A stretch of DNA of 64,000 nucleotides from Melanocharis versteri. Taxonomy: Eukaryota > Chordata > Aves > Passeriformes > Melanocharitidae. The notes below the pieces were generated by a model that saw only the letters and a program-made list of their open reading frames with translations, made no database searches and was not told where the DNA came from. This document shows, in pieces, positions 51,103 to 64,000 of the stretch (within the stretch, counting starts at the first letter, position 1; each line of letters starts with the position of its first letter). A program made the position numbers and the translations under genes. The stretch lies in NCBI GenBank assembly GCA_013397845.1, contig VZTG01004161.1, positions 2,506,495-2,570,494 of the forward strand. The letters are read 5' to 3'.

Positions 51103-54100
51103 TCAATGGCTGTTGATATACATACAGCTCTTGAATAGAGAGGATTTTTATTTCGGGTCGTATTAGAGAAAACTTAAAAGCCTTGCAATGCAGAGAACAC
51201 AGTACAAGTAGTCTAAATTTATATAAATAATACACAAGGTACTGTGTATGTGCATCTGAGGTTGCTTTTGAAAAGCATACTGTGCTTTGGAAACTGTGCA
51301 GCACAGGCTGCATGTATAAGAAAATGTTACATTCTTCTGATTTTAAAAAGATGTAACTGGGGAGGTGAAGTAGGTTTAGTATCTGAACAGTGTACAGATA
51401 TTACATGTTAGAACTGAAGGAACTGACAAGTGGAAGCTGCTGTCATGACAGTTCACCTTAGGGAATGCTAGCTTGGAATTGTTGGCATCATTTGTAACAG
51501 GCTTCCTTTGAGTTTGCAGATGTCAATGTGCTACTTTGTGATTGAAAACATGTATTAAAATTGATCTAGCTGTAATCTGTTTGTGAGGAGAATTATGTGA
51601 ATGGGGAAGCAAGGAAACCTTTTTCTACGAAATGTATCAATAAGGAATTGTCTTTTGTGTCCTTTTCTCAAAAAAAGCAGGAAATTCTCCTACACTAAGT
51701 TGTATTTTTTATATTGCTATTTCAGAGTACATTTGGACTGTTTAAACACAATGATGGTAATATAAGTGCCCTGAAATTCCTTAAGGTTTTCATGGGGATC
51801 ACATTCTAAGATTTTACATTTTTTCGAATGCTGTACACTCGTGTTCTCTTTTACATGATAGTGTTTCTTGCAGATGCTGCTGAACATTCTAAAGTCCTGT
51901 TGCTATTTATAGTAGTGTTTTGAAGTGTGAACCAAGTTTTTTCTGGAGACCATCCTAAAAGTGAAAAAGATAGCTGCACATATTAATGAGAATTATGCCA
52001 GAGGCATTTGTAGTCAGGCTGTGTCAAAGCTGGTTTTGCTATGCTTCTAATGCATGAATTTTGACATGAAAGAGTTCCAAGCTTATTTTTCCACAATAAA
52101 CAAAGTACTTTTTTTTTGAGAACAGCTATTGTAGAAATACACTAGAGGCCCATTGGCTTCATCCAGGTAGAAATAATAATGAATGTGCGATCTGTCTGAA
52201 AATTTTAATGGTACCTTTAAGATAATACTTTTTCTTTGGGTGGTGCTTTTCAAATTTCCATGCCTGACCAGTAGCATAGATTGTACACAGCAGTTATTCT
52301 GGTGTGATGCATTACCCTTTATTTCCCAAAGAATATATCTAGTAGGAACTTCCCTAATTTCCTTGAAAGTCTTGTAGAAAGGAACATGTTATTTCCTGTG
52401 AGGAATTGATTTGCACTTGGCCAGCTGTTTGTGGTATGATGTGCATTGCTTTTGGAATACATTACTGCAGTGAGGAAGAAGAAAACATTTTACATTCATG
52501 TGATCTCACCACACCATATATGAAAGCTAATCCTGGGCACACTAATGACACTTGTTCAGAAAACAAAGCTTGACAGTAAGGCAAACCTGAAATATTTGTT
52601 TATAATTAATCTGATAATCCTAGTATATAGATGGCTCACATGCATGTGTACGCTATTCCTGTTCACATTGGTAGTAAGGATATAGTAAATTTCTCTGGAA
52701 GTTGATGATTCCAGATGGATTCCCTAAGTGCCAGACCAAAGACCAAAACCTTCAGTTGGTTTTTGTTAAAATTTTCCTTAATCTCCTTTATGCTTGAAAA
52801 ATCTTCCTTAATTCTCATACAGTCATTTAATGCTGTTTCTATGGTCTTACAAAAATGGATTATAATCCTGGTTTGCAAAGATTCAGCAGTGAACTTAACC
52901 CCTTCATAACTGAGTGGCCCTATTGCCTGCTGTCCTTAGCTCTGCCCTGCACATACTGGTTCCCCTGTCTCAGATGTAACACTGGGGCTTGTTTTTTTAA
53001 ATGTTGGCTTCTAATTGTACCCAGTAATTGCACTGAAAAAAGGTAAATAACCAAGTATTAGTTTGGAGATTTAATGGATTCGTGCTCCTTTCTTACTGCA
53101 CACCGGCATCCCAGTCACTGGCCTTGAGCCTCCAGCTTCAAACCTCATCACTGGTCTCATCAGAGTGTTCTGAAAGCAGCCATACACATAAATGCATACA
53201 TAACTCTCCCTCCTGACTTGCTTATGTTCACCTTCTCCTCCTGCGCTAGTGCTTTTTGCTTGTGGCTGAGAAAGAGCCAGGCTTTGCTGGGGAGTGTGTG
53301 AAGGACTTTTCTGGGGATAGGGCGATGTATGGCAGTGAGAGCGATGCCCCTCCTTCAGTGTGCTGCTTCTGCATGATGCTTTCCAGTGCTGCCAGCATTT
53401 GTAGATGTGGTAAAAGTTTTAATTTCATTATCATCAGGTTATTGCTTATTAAATTAATGCATATGATATTTCTTAATAGATCTGCATTGATTTGGTTTTT
53501 TATTGTGATTTTAGAAGGTGTATGGTATCAATGTAGTGACAGGGCAAAGTTTGCGTTTCCTTGATAACTTAGTTCTGTGGTTTATTGTGTCAAAATATGA
53601 ACAAGAATGCAGTTGTCTTTTAAAAAAGTAACAAATTAAATTTGTCCCTGAACACTAATCTTAGTCTGGTGCAATCAGGGTTTTTTGGGGTTTATTTGAA
53701 CTTCACAATTCACAGAAGCATTGGGGTATAGGCTGGATAAATACTTTACAAATTATTAATAATGCATTTTTATTATATTAACTGATGCTGAGGAGTCCAC
53801 TCAACATTGAGTAATAAAAAACAGTCTTTGTGTTGATCACTATAATGTGAAATACAAATCCGGAACTTTTTTCTGGTTTGTGTCAGTTGTTGCTTTTTTA
53901 AGGGATGAAGTTATGCAGAGAAAAAAGCAATGGGTAAGATAGATGTATAAACTTTTTTCTGTAAGTCATGTGGTCTAATGTAAGCTGTGTGGGGGATTCT
54001 ATGCTTTTCAGCTGTCCAGATTAGGGCAGTACAGCTTTGTGTCTTCATTTTAATTTTTGAGATAAGCTCAAAGAAAGTGTTGAATGGCCAGGTATCTAAC

Positions 54101-54145
54101 ACTTTTCAAAATTTAATAACGTGTTCTTATCTTTGTGTTTCAAAG

Positions 54146-54276
54146 TGACAGAGTCTCTGGCCCAGTCTGTAGTCCACCATTTAAGATGGATAATGCAGAA
54201 AGATCTTCTTGGCCAAGATGTCTTTCTTATTGGGCCTCCTGGGCCTCTCCGGCGATCTATTGCCATGCAATATCTG
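54146..54276 (+). CDS. VWA8: VWA8 coding exon 3 (P-loop-like segment)
   Basis: This 131-base exon encodes (M)TESLAQSVVHHLRWIMQK followed by DLLGQDVFLIGPPGPLRRS and IAMQYL, nearly identical to the human protein as I recall it. The acceptor is TTTGTGTTTCAAAG and the donor CTG|GTGAGT. It starts at phase 1, with the A from exon 2 plus TG giving ATG (methionine, where human has isoleucine), and ends at phase 0. DVFLIGPPGPLRRS is positioned like a Walker A loop at the start of the first AAA+ domain, but has arginine where a canonical GxxGxGK[ST] has the catalytic lysine. The same residues are, from memory, in human, so this is a family trait rather than damage. Confidence 0.95.
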
Positions 54277-56386
54277 GTGAGTAGGGTGGTTTAAATGTGT
54301 TGGAGACGTAGTTGTTAATGTCAGTCATTCTTATGCCAGACAAATGGTAAAAGGTAGTCCTAGAAAATCTTACAGCAAGCTACTTAGGAAGTAAGTTTCT
54401 TCATAAAGGTTCTTTCCAAAGTTCAGTTTTTGCTATAGACAAATAGAAAGTACAGACATTTTAATACATGTTTTTCTGCTTAAACTCCAGGGGATAAAAA
54501 AAAGAGTTGGAAAACTGTGTTACCATATGCTATCACAAATGGAGAAACAGTTTGTTCTCAGCATTATGTATGTTAGAAGATTAAGATATCTGCCTAGTGC
54601 TACAGACAACAAATCGTTTTTGCTTCATTACATAAAAAAAGAAATGAAGGAAAGGATTTGGGAGAGAACTGTTCTGAGTAACATTTGGGAACAGTTATTC
54701 TGAGTGATTAGAAAGAGTAGATGCATGTATGATCCTCTCTTGGAATGTGGGAAGGACGTGCCTACAGCCATCTGCATGAGCCATGGCAGCACCATGTACA
54801 AAATTTCACGTTTAAAAAGTCAGTGCCCTTAAATGATCAGGAGGAGGGGGATGTCTGCCCCAAAAAGTGATGTGGGTAGGATTTGGTCTGCCGTGAGCTG
54901 TATCTGGAATCTGGTTGAGCAGAGGGATCACAAATGGAGGCGTATAAACAGTTGTCATAAAGATCAGACATTCCTTTAAAAATCAAAAGATACTGATTCA
55001 AAGACTAGGTCTCTGAGGTAAAGCATAGGGGAGAAAACTGCAAGATTTTGAACTTTGTAAAGGAGAGAAAAGGTTTTTTGATGCAGCAAGCCAGATGTGC
55101 TACTTGACAGTTTGGTGCATTCCTTAAAATAAATGATAAGGGTTTGGTATAAACTAAAAAGAGGACTTGGAAAAACACCGGATATCTAGGCATAGGATAT
55201 AGATTGTGCCTTGTTAGTTATGCCACAGACTGTATGCACTTGAGATCTATTAGAAAGGCTGCAGCTTAGTGATTCAATGCCATGCCAAAAAGCTAGGTGA
55301 AGGCTGGTCTTTCCATGTGGGCTGATACATGCTGTGGTGCCTTTAATGAAAATATATAAACCTGGAAAACTTCTATTTGCTGTTGCTGAAAGTTACTATG
55401 CATTCCTACACAGGACTAATTGTTGAAAAACACTCATTTTTCCCCCTTTAATTAAAAGAGAGTCCAACTGTATCTACCTGCAACATAAAGGAATTGCTGG
55501 TTTTGTACCCCAATAGGCACTGAAAAAGGGGAAAGGAAATAATTTTAATCAGGTTTTATATCTTTGTTTTATTTTTTTCATACAACTATAGTTGAAAGCT
55601 GCCTGTTAAGAGAGGTCTGTTAAATCAATTACATCTTTAATTGAGGGGTGAGGGCTAAGAGCATTTCATTATGAATCTGTTTCCTAAGCAGAATGCGTGA
55701 TAACCCAGATATGGAAGTAGCAGAAATATCTGTTATAAATACGTGGGGGAATTGTTTTTATTCCTTTAAGACAGAAAATTCTAAGTATATCTCATAGTGA
55801 ATCAAAATAAGCAAAACAATAACCCGAGGGTTCTCCTTTTTTAAATAGTCTGTAGTTTTACAGATGCAGAGCGCATCTCATGACAGCCAAGGAAGAGAGG
55901 ATAAGAATAATATAGTTCATCAGTGTACTGGCAGAGCATGTGCAGGTAATAATCACAGCTGCATCACAGTATAAGTGTTACTGAATTGTGAGGGTTGAAT
56001 GTATCAATCTTTTACAGAAAACTTCTGATTTTTATTTGTGATTTGTAGATGCCAGTTCTTTTTCAGAGTCTGGAACCAGAAGATTAACCTACAGGATGTT
56101 ACAGATGTTCAATGGAAAAAGTATATAGCTGGTTATTACGTTTTTAGAATAGGTTTGGGGAAAATAAAAGTTTATTGAGCAGAAATTCAAACCGTTTTGT
56201 TTGAGGCAGAACACACTGTTAACATTTTAAAAATAAGAGATATTAGATTTTGTTCAGAGTTATTTCACATCACTGTGCTGCTACCTAGAGCTTTTTTGTA
56301 CAATTGTACTGTTAGGCATATTCTTAAAGTTCACTTACTCGGGTTATAGTCTTACTTTTGCAATAACTTTAGACTGTTGTCCACAG

Positions 56387-56497
56387 GAGCTGACAAAGCG
56401 GGAGGTTGAATATATTGCACTGTCAAGGGACACCACAGAAACTGACCTCAAACAGCGACGAGAGATCCGAGATGGCAGTGCTTTTTATCTTGACCAG
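56387..56497 (+). CDS. VWA8: VWA8 coding exon 4 (GC splice donor)
   Basis: This 111-base exon (37 codons, phase 0 at both ends) encodes ELTKREVEYIALSRDTTET followed by DLKQRREIRDGSAFYLDQ, closely matching human VWA8. The acceptor is GACTGTTGTCCACAG. The donor reads CAG|GCAAGT, a GC rather than GT donor in the otherwise ideal context typical of functional GC-AG introns. The known protein continues with CAVRA straight after the DQ, so the exon must end here. Reading through would add 15 codons and stop at 56543-56545. Because it is symmetric, skipping it would keep the frame but remove the strand after the P-loop. Confidence 0.95.
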
Positions 56498-59400
56498 GCA
56501 AGTTGCAGTCATGCACCACCTAGGCATTATTCACAAGTAGTTTGAAGGAGATCATGGTTTATACGATGAAAAACCAGTATGTGGATTGACGTGTTTCTAA
56601 TGCAAGTGGAAGGTCTCTTGCACAATGATCTCATTATTATCGTAAATGTTATCTTTACCCAAATCTAAGATTACTCTGTCTCTTAAGAGTACTACAGGGT
56701 TTATTTATACAGACCATTTTTGATAAGAGTAAGATCCATTCTATGCAAGTTAGATAAACACTACCCTTGCTATGTCTCTTCCTCAACACTTGCAGCACAT
56801 TAGATGTATTCCTGAAATTAATCTTCTGATCTAGTTTAATTGTAAAGGATCTAGTTCATGTGTTTTATGACTGCTCTGGGTTGTGAAACCCAAGCACAGT
56901 AATGGGAGACAATTGGGAGATTGGATTTGAAACGTCACTGCTGATCTGGAATAAAATAATGATCTAAACTCTCCTGCCATCAGTATTGCCCCAAACCAGT
57001 AGCTGATTTAGCACAGCTATAGAGATTTCTCTTCATAAGTTATCAATGGCATGTTTCCTTTCTGATTATGCAGGTAAAATGTGAACCGCCTGTTTTCCTA
57101 GATACCTAAAATTTTTGCAGAAGTTAGGTTTCTGGTTATATAGTGTGGGTGAGTTCTTGTGATGTAGTGTGAACTTAAAGGAGTTATCTGAAAGAGTTTT
57201 CAGTTGGTGATGCTGTAGAGGTTAATGGTATTGCCATTGTACAAGTGTTTTATGAAAGAAAACTGGAAAAGCTTTGTTGTCTCTTTTAAAGAAACATTTT
57301 TCCTTTCTTTTTTTCTTTTTTCTTAAATTCCCAATGATCTGTTTTTCAGCCTCCAAACTTTCAAGAAACCTTTCAACAGATTTTCTTGAAACCACGATAA
57401 ATGGTTTTGAGCAATGGAAGATCCTCAGAATGAAGAATTAACAGTTCATCTAAATATATTTTATTTTAGTTACTTCTAGGGCTTCAAATTATATCATGTT
57501 TACTTGGAAATGCAAGGATTGCGCAATATGAGATAATTTCAAGTACCGTACTGTGTATTAGGGCTGTAAATGGCTTCTCATTTACCAGAGGATAAGAGCA
57601 TTTGTGCAGGTTGTGAGATTAACCCATGGACTAATGTCAGCTCCATGCCTGTCTGCTGTTATGGACAGCCTTGTCCCCACACTTGCTACAGGACAGTCAA
57701 GGTAATTTACCCATGGTGTAAGAGCATTAATTAACTAACATTTCTAAGAGCCACTGTAGCAAGGGCTGTGAGAAGCTCACCAAGCTGGGAGATGGTCTGT
57801 TACCTCCATATTTGTCTGTAGACTTTGATCCCAGTGTAAATATGAGGCAGCTTCACTTTGTACAATCTATTTAGAGTCATCTCGCTCCAGTGTGAACACT
57901 CTGGGGAGGTTTGCTTTTTAAGGTCAAGATCTTAAGATGACCACCTTCCTCAGTGAGTTAGAAATTTTCAGTTGGAAGGTTTTCACCAAAATCCAGCACA
58001 GCAGTACTTCAGACCAAGACTTTCCTTTAGCAAGATACCAAAGTACTAAAATCAGTCAGAATTGTTAAATCTTTCCGGAGCTCATGTGTTACTCATGGTA
58101 TTTGTAACCACTGTATGTTTAAACTCTGAATGGAACTTAAGAAAATAAATAATTGGTATTTAGATGAACACTTTTAAAATACTGGGAACATGAAAGATGA
58201 ATCTCATAGATGGTGATGTTCCAGCTGAAATTTTCTCATCCTATATTTTAGTTAAGGATACATAAAATATGGTACATAGTTATGTTTAGACCCATCATAG
58301 GTCTAATTATTCCATTCTAATATTGAGCTTTAAACTTTTACAGATTACATTAGTGCCTGAATTTCAAAGAATTCATTTAATGATTTTGAGGTTTGCAGAT
58401 GCTGTACTAATTCAGAGCATTACAGAAGCCTGACACTAGTCTTCTTTAAACTAAAAACCATTAACTGAGAAAGGTATCAGTAGGAAGCCTTAACAAAATG
58501 TTCCCTAAAGAGCTTGGATTGCTCCAGTTGGCATAGCTGAGACAAAGAGAAGGTGCATTCATGTGAGGGACTGAAGATAGTAGACTCTGCTTTTCAGATT
58601 TTTGTACCATTTCCTTTCCTGTAGAATCTCATGCTTGCTCTTCATGCCACCCAAGAGAAGACAGCAGAGCTTGAAAGTCTGGTTTCCAGAACATCCTGTG
58701 TCTGAATTCTATGGGTTCAATAAAATTTATCTGTTGTTTAAGATGTATGAGGCTCTTTGTAAGCAAGTCATAATATAGTAATGTAATTATTTTACACTTT
58801 GAGTAATAATATACTGTAACAAAACCTGGCATCTTGTGACCAGAAAGAACTTTAATTTAGTGGATCATCAGGTTTGCAGACACAGAAAGGTTTGTAAATT
58901 TGTCTCTGAGTGATTGTTAAGATGTTGCAGTTGTTTATAGCTCCACATTTAATAGTGACAGATTAAATGCTGTAAATTATTATCTCAGAGGTTTCAAAAC
59001 ATTGCTATATTTTTAACGTGAAGTTATGGAATATGATTGCAGTTACTTATTTAAAATATATTTGAGAGGTGGCGATTTGGAAGCAGTTGTTGAAATTCCA
59101 TATTGAAATACATATTGAAGGGCCAGCATATCAAATATTCTTGCATATCAGCATTTCTTAGTACTAGAGTGAATCAAGTGGGAGAGTTGGAGTCAGATAG
59201 GTAGAAGGGATATCTGATGAAGGAGGATTAAAAAAAAGGGTTTCTTTACCTCAGAAATATATCATTAAAATAAAGGTAAACATTGAATTGTCAAATTCAC
59301 TGCCAATTAAAATAATGTAAAATAAAGAACTTATTATGAGGTAATGGTGAATTATTTGTTTTAATTCATGTACTGACAGCAGAAAATTCTGTTTTCTTAA

Positions 59401-62400
59401 CTTTCGGCCATTAATTTCGGCTTTCAGCTGTTAATTCACTGTTAAAAGCCTCAAAAATGTCATTATTGCTGTTACTGAGCTAATTAAGTAACCTCTTGGT
59501 TTTATTCTCCAATTTATTTTATGGGTTAATTATATTGTATATCAAGTAATTAGTTAGAATTACTTTATATTACATAAATATTCAAATGGCACCTTCAGAT
59601 TTTACTTTTATTGATAGAAGAGCTTGTCTTGCAAAGTGGTTTTCTGCTTCTATAACTCTGACAGTTAAGCTGTCAACTTCATTGAACCAGTATGAAGATT
59701 CTATTGTATTTTCAAAAATTAGGGAATTAGATTTGATTTTTTTTGTCGTTTTTCCCCCCCATTCCTGATGTAGTTTTGCTTTTTATTTTGTTTGTACAGC
59801 TACATAAGTCACATCCCTGGTTTAAACTCTTATTACTACAGCCTCTTACATTAATAATTATTGAATCTAAGGAAATCCTACATTATTTTGATGTAGCAGG
59901 TGCATTTGGGATAGCAGTTAAGCCACTTTGTTAGTGCTTGAGAGGTGTATTGCTTGAGGATTGTGTCGCAAACCACATTGTCCAGAATGCCCATTTGTGT
60001 TTACCTATGTCTTCCAGCATTTACATTAAATGAAGCTTTCCAAACACAAACCATGTAATTAAGTGTACAGTCTTTTCTGTTCCAGACAATCAAATTAACT
60101 GAAGCTGGAATAAGTAGAAAAATGTCCTATGGTTATGTACTGAAAATTGAAAATATGATGTCATGTTTTTGAAGATTTGCTGATTAAGCTGCATGCACTG
60201 AGTGGATATATATGTATATCACTGTCATTTCTGTCTATACAAAATTAGGCTCTGTTTTGCAGTATCTTTCCGCTATGTGAACATGCGCATTTTAATACAA
60301 TACTTTTACATCCCTAATTGCACCGCATCATAAGTTATACAATGATAAAATGTAAAATTGATTGTCAAGGTACCAGGAGAATGATCTTCTGGCACGGCTT
60401 GAAAGACTTCATGTAGTAAACAATTAAACACCCAGAGTGACAGAAATGACAGCTTAAACCGTCCTGTCTGTAAAATGAACATGAAATCCCCTGGCGTAGC
60501 ACTACACAGACTTGAGTTTGGCTTCTTTTAATCAAAGCAGATTAGAAAGGGAATTATGAAATAAAATGTGAGATTAATTGAATGAAATTATAATCATGTT
60601 GGAGAGTGAGATTATAATATTTGAGTGTGTGTGTATACACATATGTATGTTTGTGTATACAGGTAAAAGGCTTTCTATATCTTATTAAAGAGAAGTGTAG
60701 GAATGATTTGTCTTTTAAAGAATCTTAACCACTGAGTGGAAGTTGTGATTCTGTGTTTTATTAACTTAGTACCTTGGAGGTGACAGTGGGTTTTTGATGT
60801 GCTGATAAGTTAGCCACAGCCACACTGTCACGAAGTATAACTTCATGGACTGACCATCACTGCAGTATCTGTGTACTCAGAACAAGAAGTGAGATAGTGA
60901 AGTCTATAGAAAGAAGAGGCAAGCAATGCACTCCAAAAGTGTGAATGTTCCTATTCATTTTCTTATTTTGTCCAACATTGAAGAGAAAGAGGGAAATAAT
61001 AGGTAGAAATCAACAGTATTTGGATGAAATTAATCTTTGCTGATGTTGACATAATATATCTTTTATCTAAAAGAAAAATGCATGTTAAAGACCCCTATAT
61101 AGTAGCCTCTTAACTTGTAGAAGTGCTTTTGGTTTAATCATTTGCAATACTTCATGCATGCTTCTGAAAGTGTCAACATTTAACTGGATTTGTTAGGCTA
61201 GCAGCTCAGACTCTGGTATCTTGTTTGGATGTACAGGGCATATAGATGAATGTCTGTGATGTAATGTGAGGAATATTAGGAACATGTATTTATAATTCCT
61301 TATAAAAAGTGTGAGATTCTTTTTTCTTATGTTTATGTCTGTTACATGTATATTCCACTTCCTTTTCAGCTGTTATTTCCTACTATGGGGAAAGGAGCAA
61401 TAGTTCATAATATGTGGAATCATTATATCCATAGGCAATATGGACTTGATGGGTGGTGCTCTGAGTCAAAGTGATTTATAAGTGATAACTAACTTCATAA
61501 TTTTTAGATATCTGTCAAGTACTTAATTTCCTTTTTATTTTGCTACTCATTGGGAAGAAAAATTTAAATTGACCTTCTCCCTTATTCATGTCCAGAAGAT
61601 AAACCTTCCCTAGGTTTATTTCTTTGTAGGTATTTTTCCTAATAAATCTGTTAAGAACCTCAGTTTGCTTTCTGCTGAGCCTGGTTTCTGGCCAAGAGGC
61701 AAAGTGTTTCATGTATCTGATGTAACTGTGCTCTCACACTAAGATACTTGGTGTAAAGCAGCTAAAATAGTTGGACCCTGCCAAGGCAGGGACATAATTT
61801 CTTGTAAATACAGTTTGCAGGCACTGTTGCAAAAACACCTGACTGTCGTGTTAGGGTAAGGGGTAATGGAAGTAAAAACAGATCACTTGACATGTGGTAC
61901 TTCAAAAATGGAAAAAAAAATTGTGTGGAGGAAGGTGAAATCAGTGACTGGGAAAGCAGAATGACTGAAATGAAGGACTGTTGCAGTTCTTGTCACATTT
62001 ACATATTTATGCTCTCATCATATGTTGATTCACTTCCTAGGGTAAACTTTCCTAGCCAAGTTTTCTGATTTGAAACTCCAATAAATTCATGAGTTTATTT
62101 CTTTAGCTGCTTTTCATTCTGTGCCATGGTATTGCATCCTGAAATAGATTCTCACCAGTTCAGGCCATTCATCCTCACTGAAACACTAACTACTGCAGAC
62201 TGCTGGGTTCCCTCTTTGGATACTAGCTAGCCTGGCTGACTGTACTCTGGTATACTGCAACTCCTCTGTCTTTTGTGGGTTTTTAAATAAAAAAAAGGAG
62301 TGGATAACAGTATCTGCTCTGTAATTTTGCTAAACTCACAGGTGAAAAACAGCTATAAAACCTTCCCAGAAAACACTTGATTAACTCAGTGGGGAGGTAG

Positions 62401-62924
62401 GCTGAATAGTGAAGATGTAGCCTCCTGCTCCATTACAGAGGGAGAAAAAGGTTGAATTAGTTCTTAAGTTACCTTTTTAATTTGACTAATCGTATTAGTC
62501 ACTATTACATAGATTTTCATTAAATACTATCATCACATTTGGAATACATGTAACTCAGTATATTTGTGGCCTAAGTTATAAAATGCAAAACTGTAGCTTA
62601 TCATCATCTACAAAGTGAAAAATTTCGTAACAAAAGATAGAATGCGCATTTTTGATGAATGGTAGGCCTGTTTGTCATCTCATCTTGGAATGGTATTATA
62701 CATTCATAACTATTTTATTAAATACATTTTATTTTAAACAACTAGCCCAAGATTTTAAAAATATTAAAGGAAAAAGATAACATTAAGTTTTCATTGAAAG
62801 GTGACATTTTATCTTTTCAAGTGGCTGAATGTGGCTTTAGTAGGCCTTTATCTTACTAAGCAGTTTTTGCAGATACTTTTATTTTGGAGGAAGCCTGTTC
62901 TCATATTCAATCGTTTACCAGCAG
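56498..62924 (+). other. VWA8: VWA8 intron 4, mostly featureless
   Basis: AT-rich intron sequence. A GT/TA-type simple repeat lies at about 60624-60660. No exon matching the expected next VWA8 segment was found, and no other gene on either strand. Confidence 0.5.
60624..60660. repeat. (GT)n/(TA)n imperfect simple repeat
   Basis: Alternating pyrimidine-purine sequence ('gtgtgtgtgtatacacatat' and following) in intron 4; a degenerate microsatellite. Confidence 0.8.
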
Positions 62925-63050
62925 TCCTGGTCAACTGTGGAAGTCCCAGGTGAGTGGAAGTTGGCCGATGTGACACCTATCTCTAAGAACAGTCAGAGCA
63001 AATTTGTGATTGTAGGATTCTGTTACTTCAGTCCAGTAAGTAGTCATCTA
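62920..63050 (+). repeat. Ancient CR1 reverse-transcriptase fragment
   Basis: The stretch 'cagtcctggtcaactgtgga' followed by 'agtcccaggtgagtggaagt', 'tggccgatgtgacacctat' and, after an indel, 'attctgttacttcagtccag' aligns from memory with the CR1 ORF2 segment that reads 'gtcctgg.tgactgg.gaggtccca.ctgactgg'. It is heavily diverged and short, with no open frame. Confidence 0.55.
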
Positions 63051-64000
63051 TTTTAGTGTGGCTCAACAGGTTTCTAGTTTGCTCAACTCATGAGGGAAAA
63101 CAATAGTTAGGGAATTAAGAGGCCTTAAAGCTGAACAAATACCTTGGAATATAGTCTTTGGTAGAGACATACCGTTAAGACATGTCTTTTACTCATATCT
63201 TGAAAGTCTAACAAAGTAGTTTCCCCAGTAGGAGCTCCTGATGTATTCCATTCTGCATCTCGGTCATTTCTTTTCCTGTTGTCTTTTACTTGTTGGGTAG
63301 TTTTAACAATTTAAATTTTAAAGGTTCGATTAATTGTATTTGACCCATGGAAATTAATTTAGAAGATATTGATTTCCTCAGAGTTTTGTGATATTTGTCA
63401 GCATGGTAGGTTACAGAGATTCAAGCCTCTCATCTCTGGAAGATAGATTGTACCATGTATTTAATAGTTCAAGTTTTGTCAGCCTGCTGCAGCCAGTCAG
63501 CATCACGTTAGCTCAAAACCAGCCAAAGTTTTGTGTTGTCTTTACCTGATGGTTGTTCAGGATCTCTTTTCACCATAAGTGACATCTGGACATTACATTG
63601 TTGTGATGTTTATGGGATACAGAAATGAGTGGAAAATTGAGTGGATGAGTTTGTGTAGGATACTGTGCGGGTGGTGGGAACAAGATATTGCATTGGAAGG
63701 GACATCTGAAACGTAGGCTGCAGATGTAGAGAATCTTTACCTCATTAGTTCTCGTGCTCACTGAGTTGCTTGTACTGTTGTTTTTCTACGTTGCTGTGCT
63801 TGAGATGTCATTATCAGGATCCAGTTTTCAGAGCAGGGGCAAATCATCATCTTAAAAACCCCAAAATGTACCTTGAGGTAGCTCCTGGAAAAGACACAGG
63901 TGTCGATTACTGTTGAGCAATTTCTAGCCTTTTAATTATAAAACAGTTCTGAAATGTAGCCTGTCCATCATATTCTGAATAATGCTCAAATTTGAAAAAA
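63051..64000 (+). other. VWA8: VWA8 intron 4, right edge
   Basis: AT-rich intron sequence to the window end with no recognised feature. Confidence 0.45.

Larger units (their letters stand above)
31974..64000 (+). other. VWA8: VWA8 gene, 5' part (partial)
   Basis: This span covers the inferred exon 1 inside the gap, three visible coding exons, and introns to the right edge. The introns are: intron 1 about 11.9 kb (up to 43903), intron 2 10,164 bases (43982-54145), intron 3 2,110 bases (54277-56386), and intron 4 at least 7.5 kb and unfinished. VWA8 encodes a large AAA+ ATPase with a C-terminal von Willebrand A domain that is targeted to the mitochondrial matrix side; the AAA+ core and VWA domain are encoded downstream of this window. 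I did not find the next exon (expected to begin with residues like CAVRAATEG) before 64000. Confidence 0.85.

Noticed and set aside
56498..56542. Extension of VWA8 exon 4 by 13-15 codons
   Set aside because: The extra residues are not in the family as I know it, and the donor at 56498 has strong GC-donor context. It is kept only as a possible minor isoform.
1..64000. Bacterial systems, CRISPR arrays, tRNA or rRNA genes
   Set aside because: No spaced direct repeats of CRISPR type, no cloverleaf-like tRNA and no rRNA segments were seen. The exon structure and CR1/LTR content show vertebrate nuclear DNA.

Overview
The window looks like bird nuclear DNA. It is AT-rich and intron/intergenic-like, with no long open reading frames. 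It carries many CR1 LINE fragments of several ages, one solo LTR of an avian endogenous-retrovirus type (my recollection is that close relatives are abundant in songbirds and other Neoaves), and spliced exons of a vertebrate gene. Bacterial-style ORF calling is not informative here: nearly all open frames are short, start at GTG/TTG, or lie inside repeats.

The only gene I can support is VWA8 (von Willebrand factor A domain-containing 8, a mitochondrial AAA+ ATPase), on the plus strand in the right half. Three consecutive coding exons are visible (43904-43981, 54146-54276, 56387-56497) with matching phases and splice sites, and they join into about 105 residues of its N-terminal region. The exon carrying the start codon and mitochondrial targeting peptide is not visible. 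A CpG-rich block with a TATA-like box (about 31640-31973) runs straight into an assembly gap (31974-32004), and the gap's right edge is already inside a CR1 element. Promoter and first exon are therefore most likely at and inside the gap. Later exons lie beyond the right end.

Positions 1-300 form a second CpG-rich block, probably the edge of a CpG-island promoter. In human, VWA8 and DGKH are divergently arranged neighbours, so this could be the DGKH end on the minus strand, but no DGKH coding sequence is present and this is inference only.

From about 300 to 31640 the DNA is gene-free as far as I can see. It holds an ancient minus-strand CR1 remnant (about 4420-4890), a solo LTR (8470-9582), a small inverted LTR-end structure (22235-22364), an internally deleted CR1 (27132-27478), simple repeats, and a consensus-perfect RFX-type X-box (17078-17091). 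A reading frame at about 5645-5970 looks protein-like but has two stops and I could not identify it. From 32441 to 64000 the DNA is VWA8 intron with five to six further CR1 pieces, an old sauropsid repeat, small tandem duplications and a perfect 14-bp-arm hairpin.

No bacterial-type system, CRISPR array, tRNA, rRNA or intact transposon is present. The most notable observations are the non-canonical GC donor after VWA8 exon 4, the Walker-A-like loop lacking its lysine, the hidden first exon, the X-box, and the two inverted-repeat structures.
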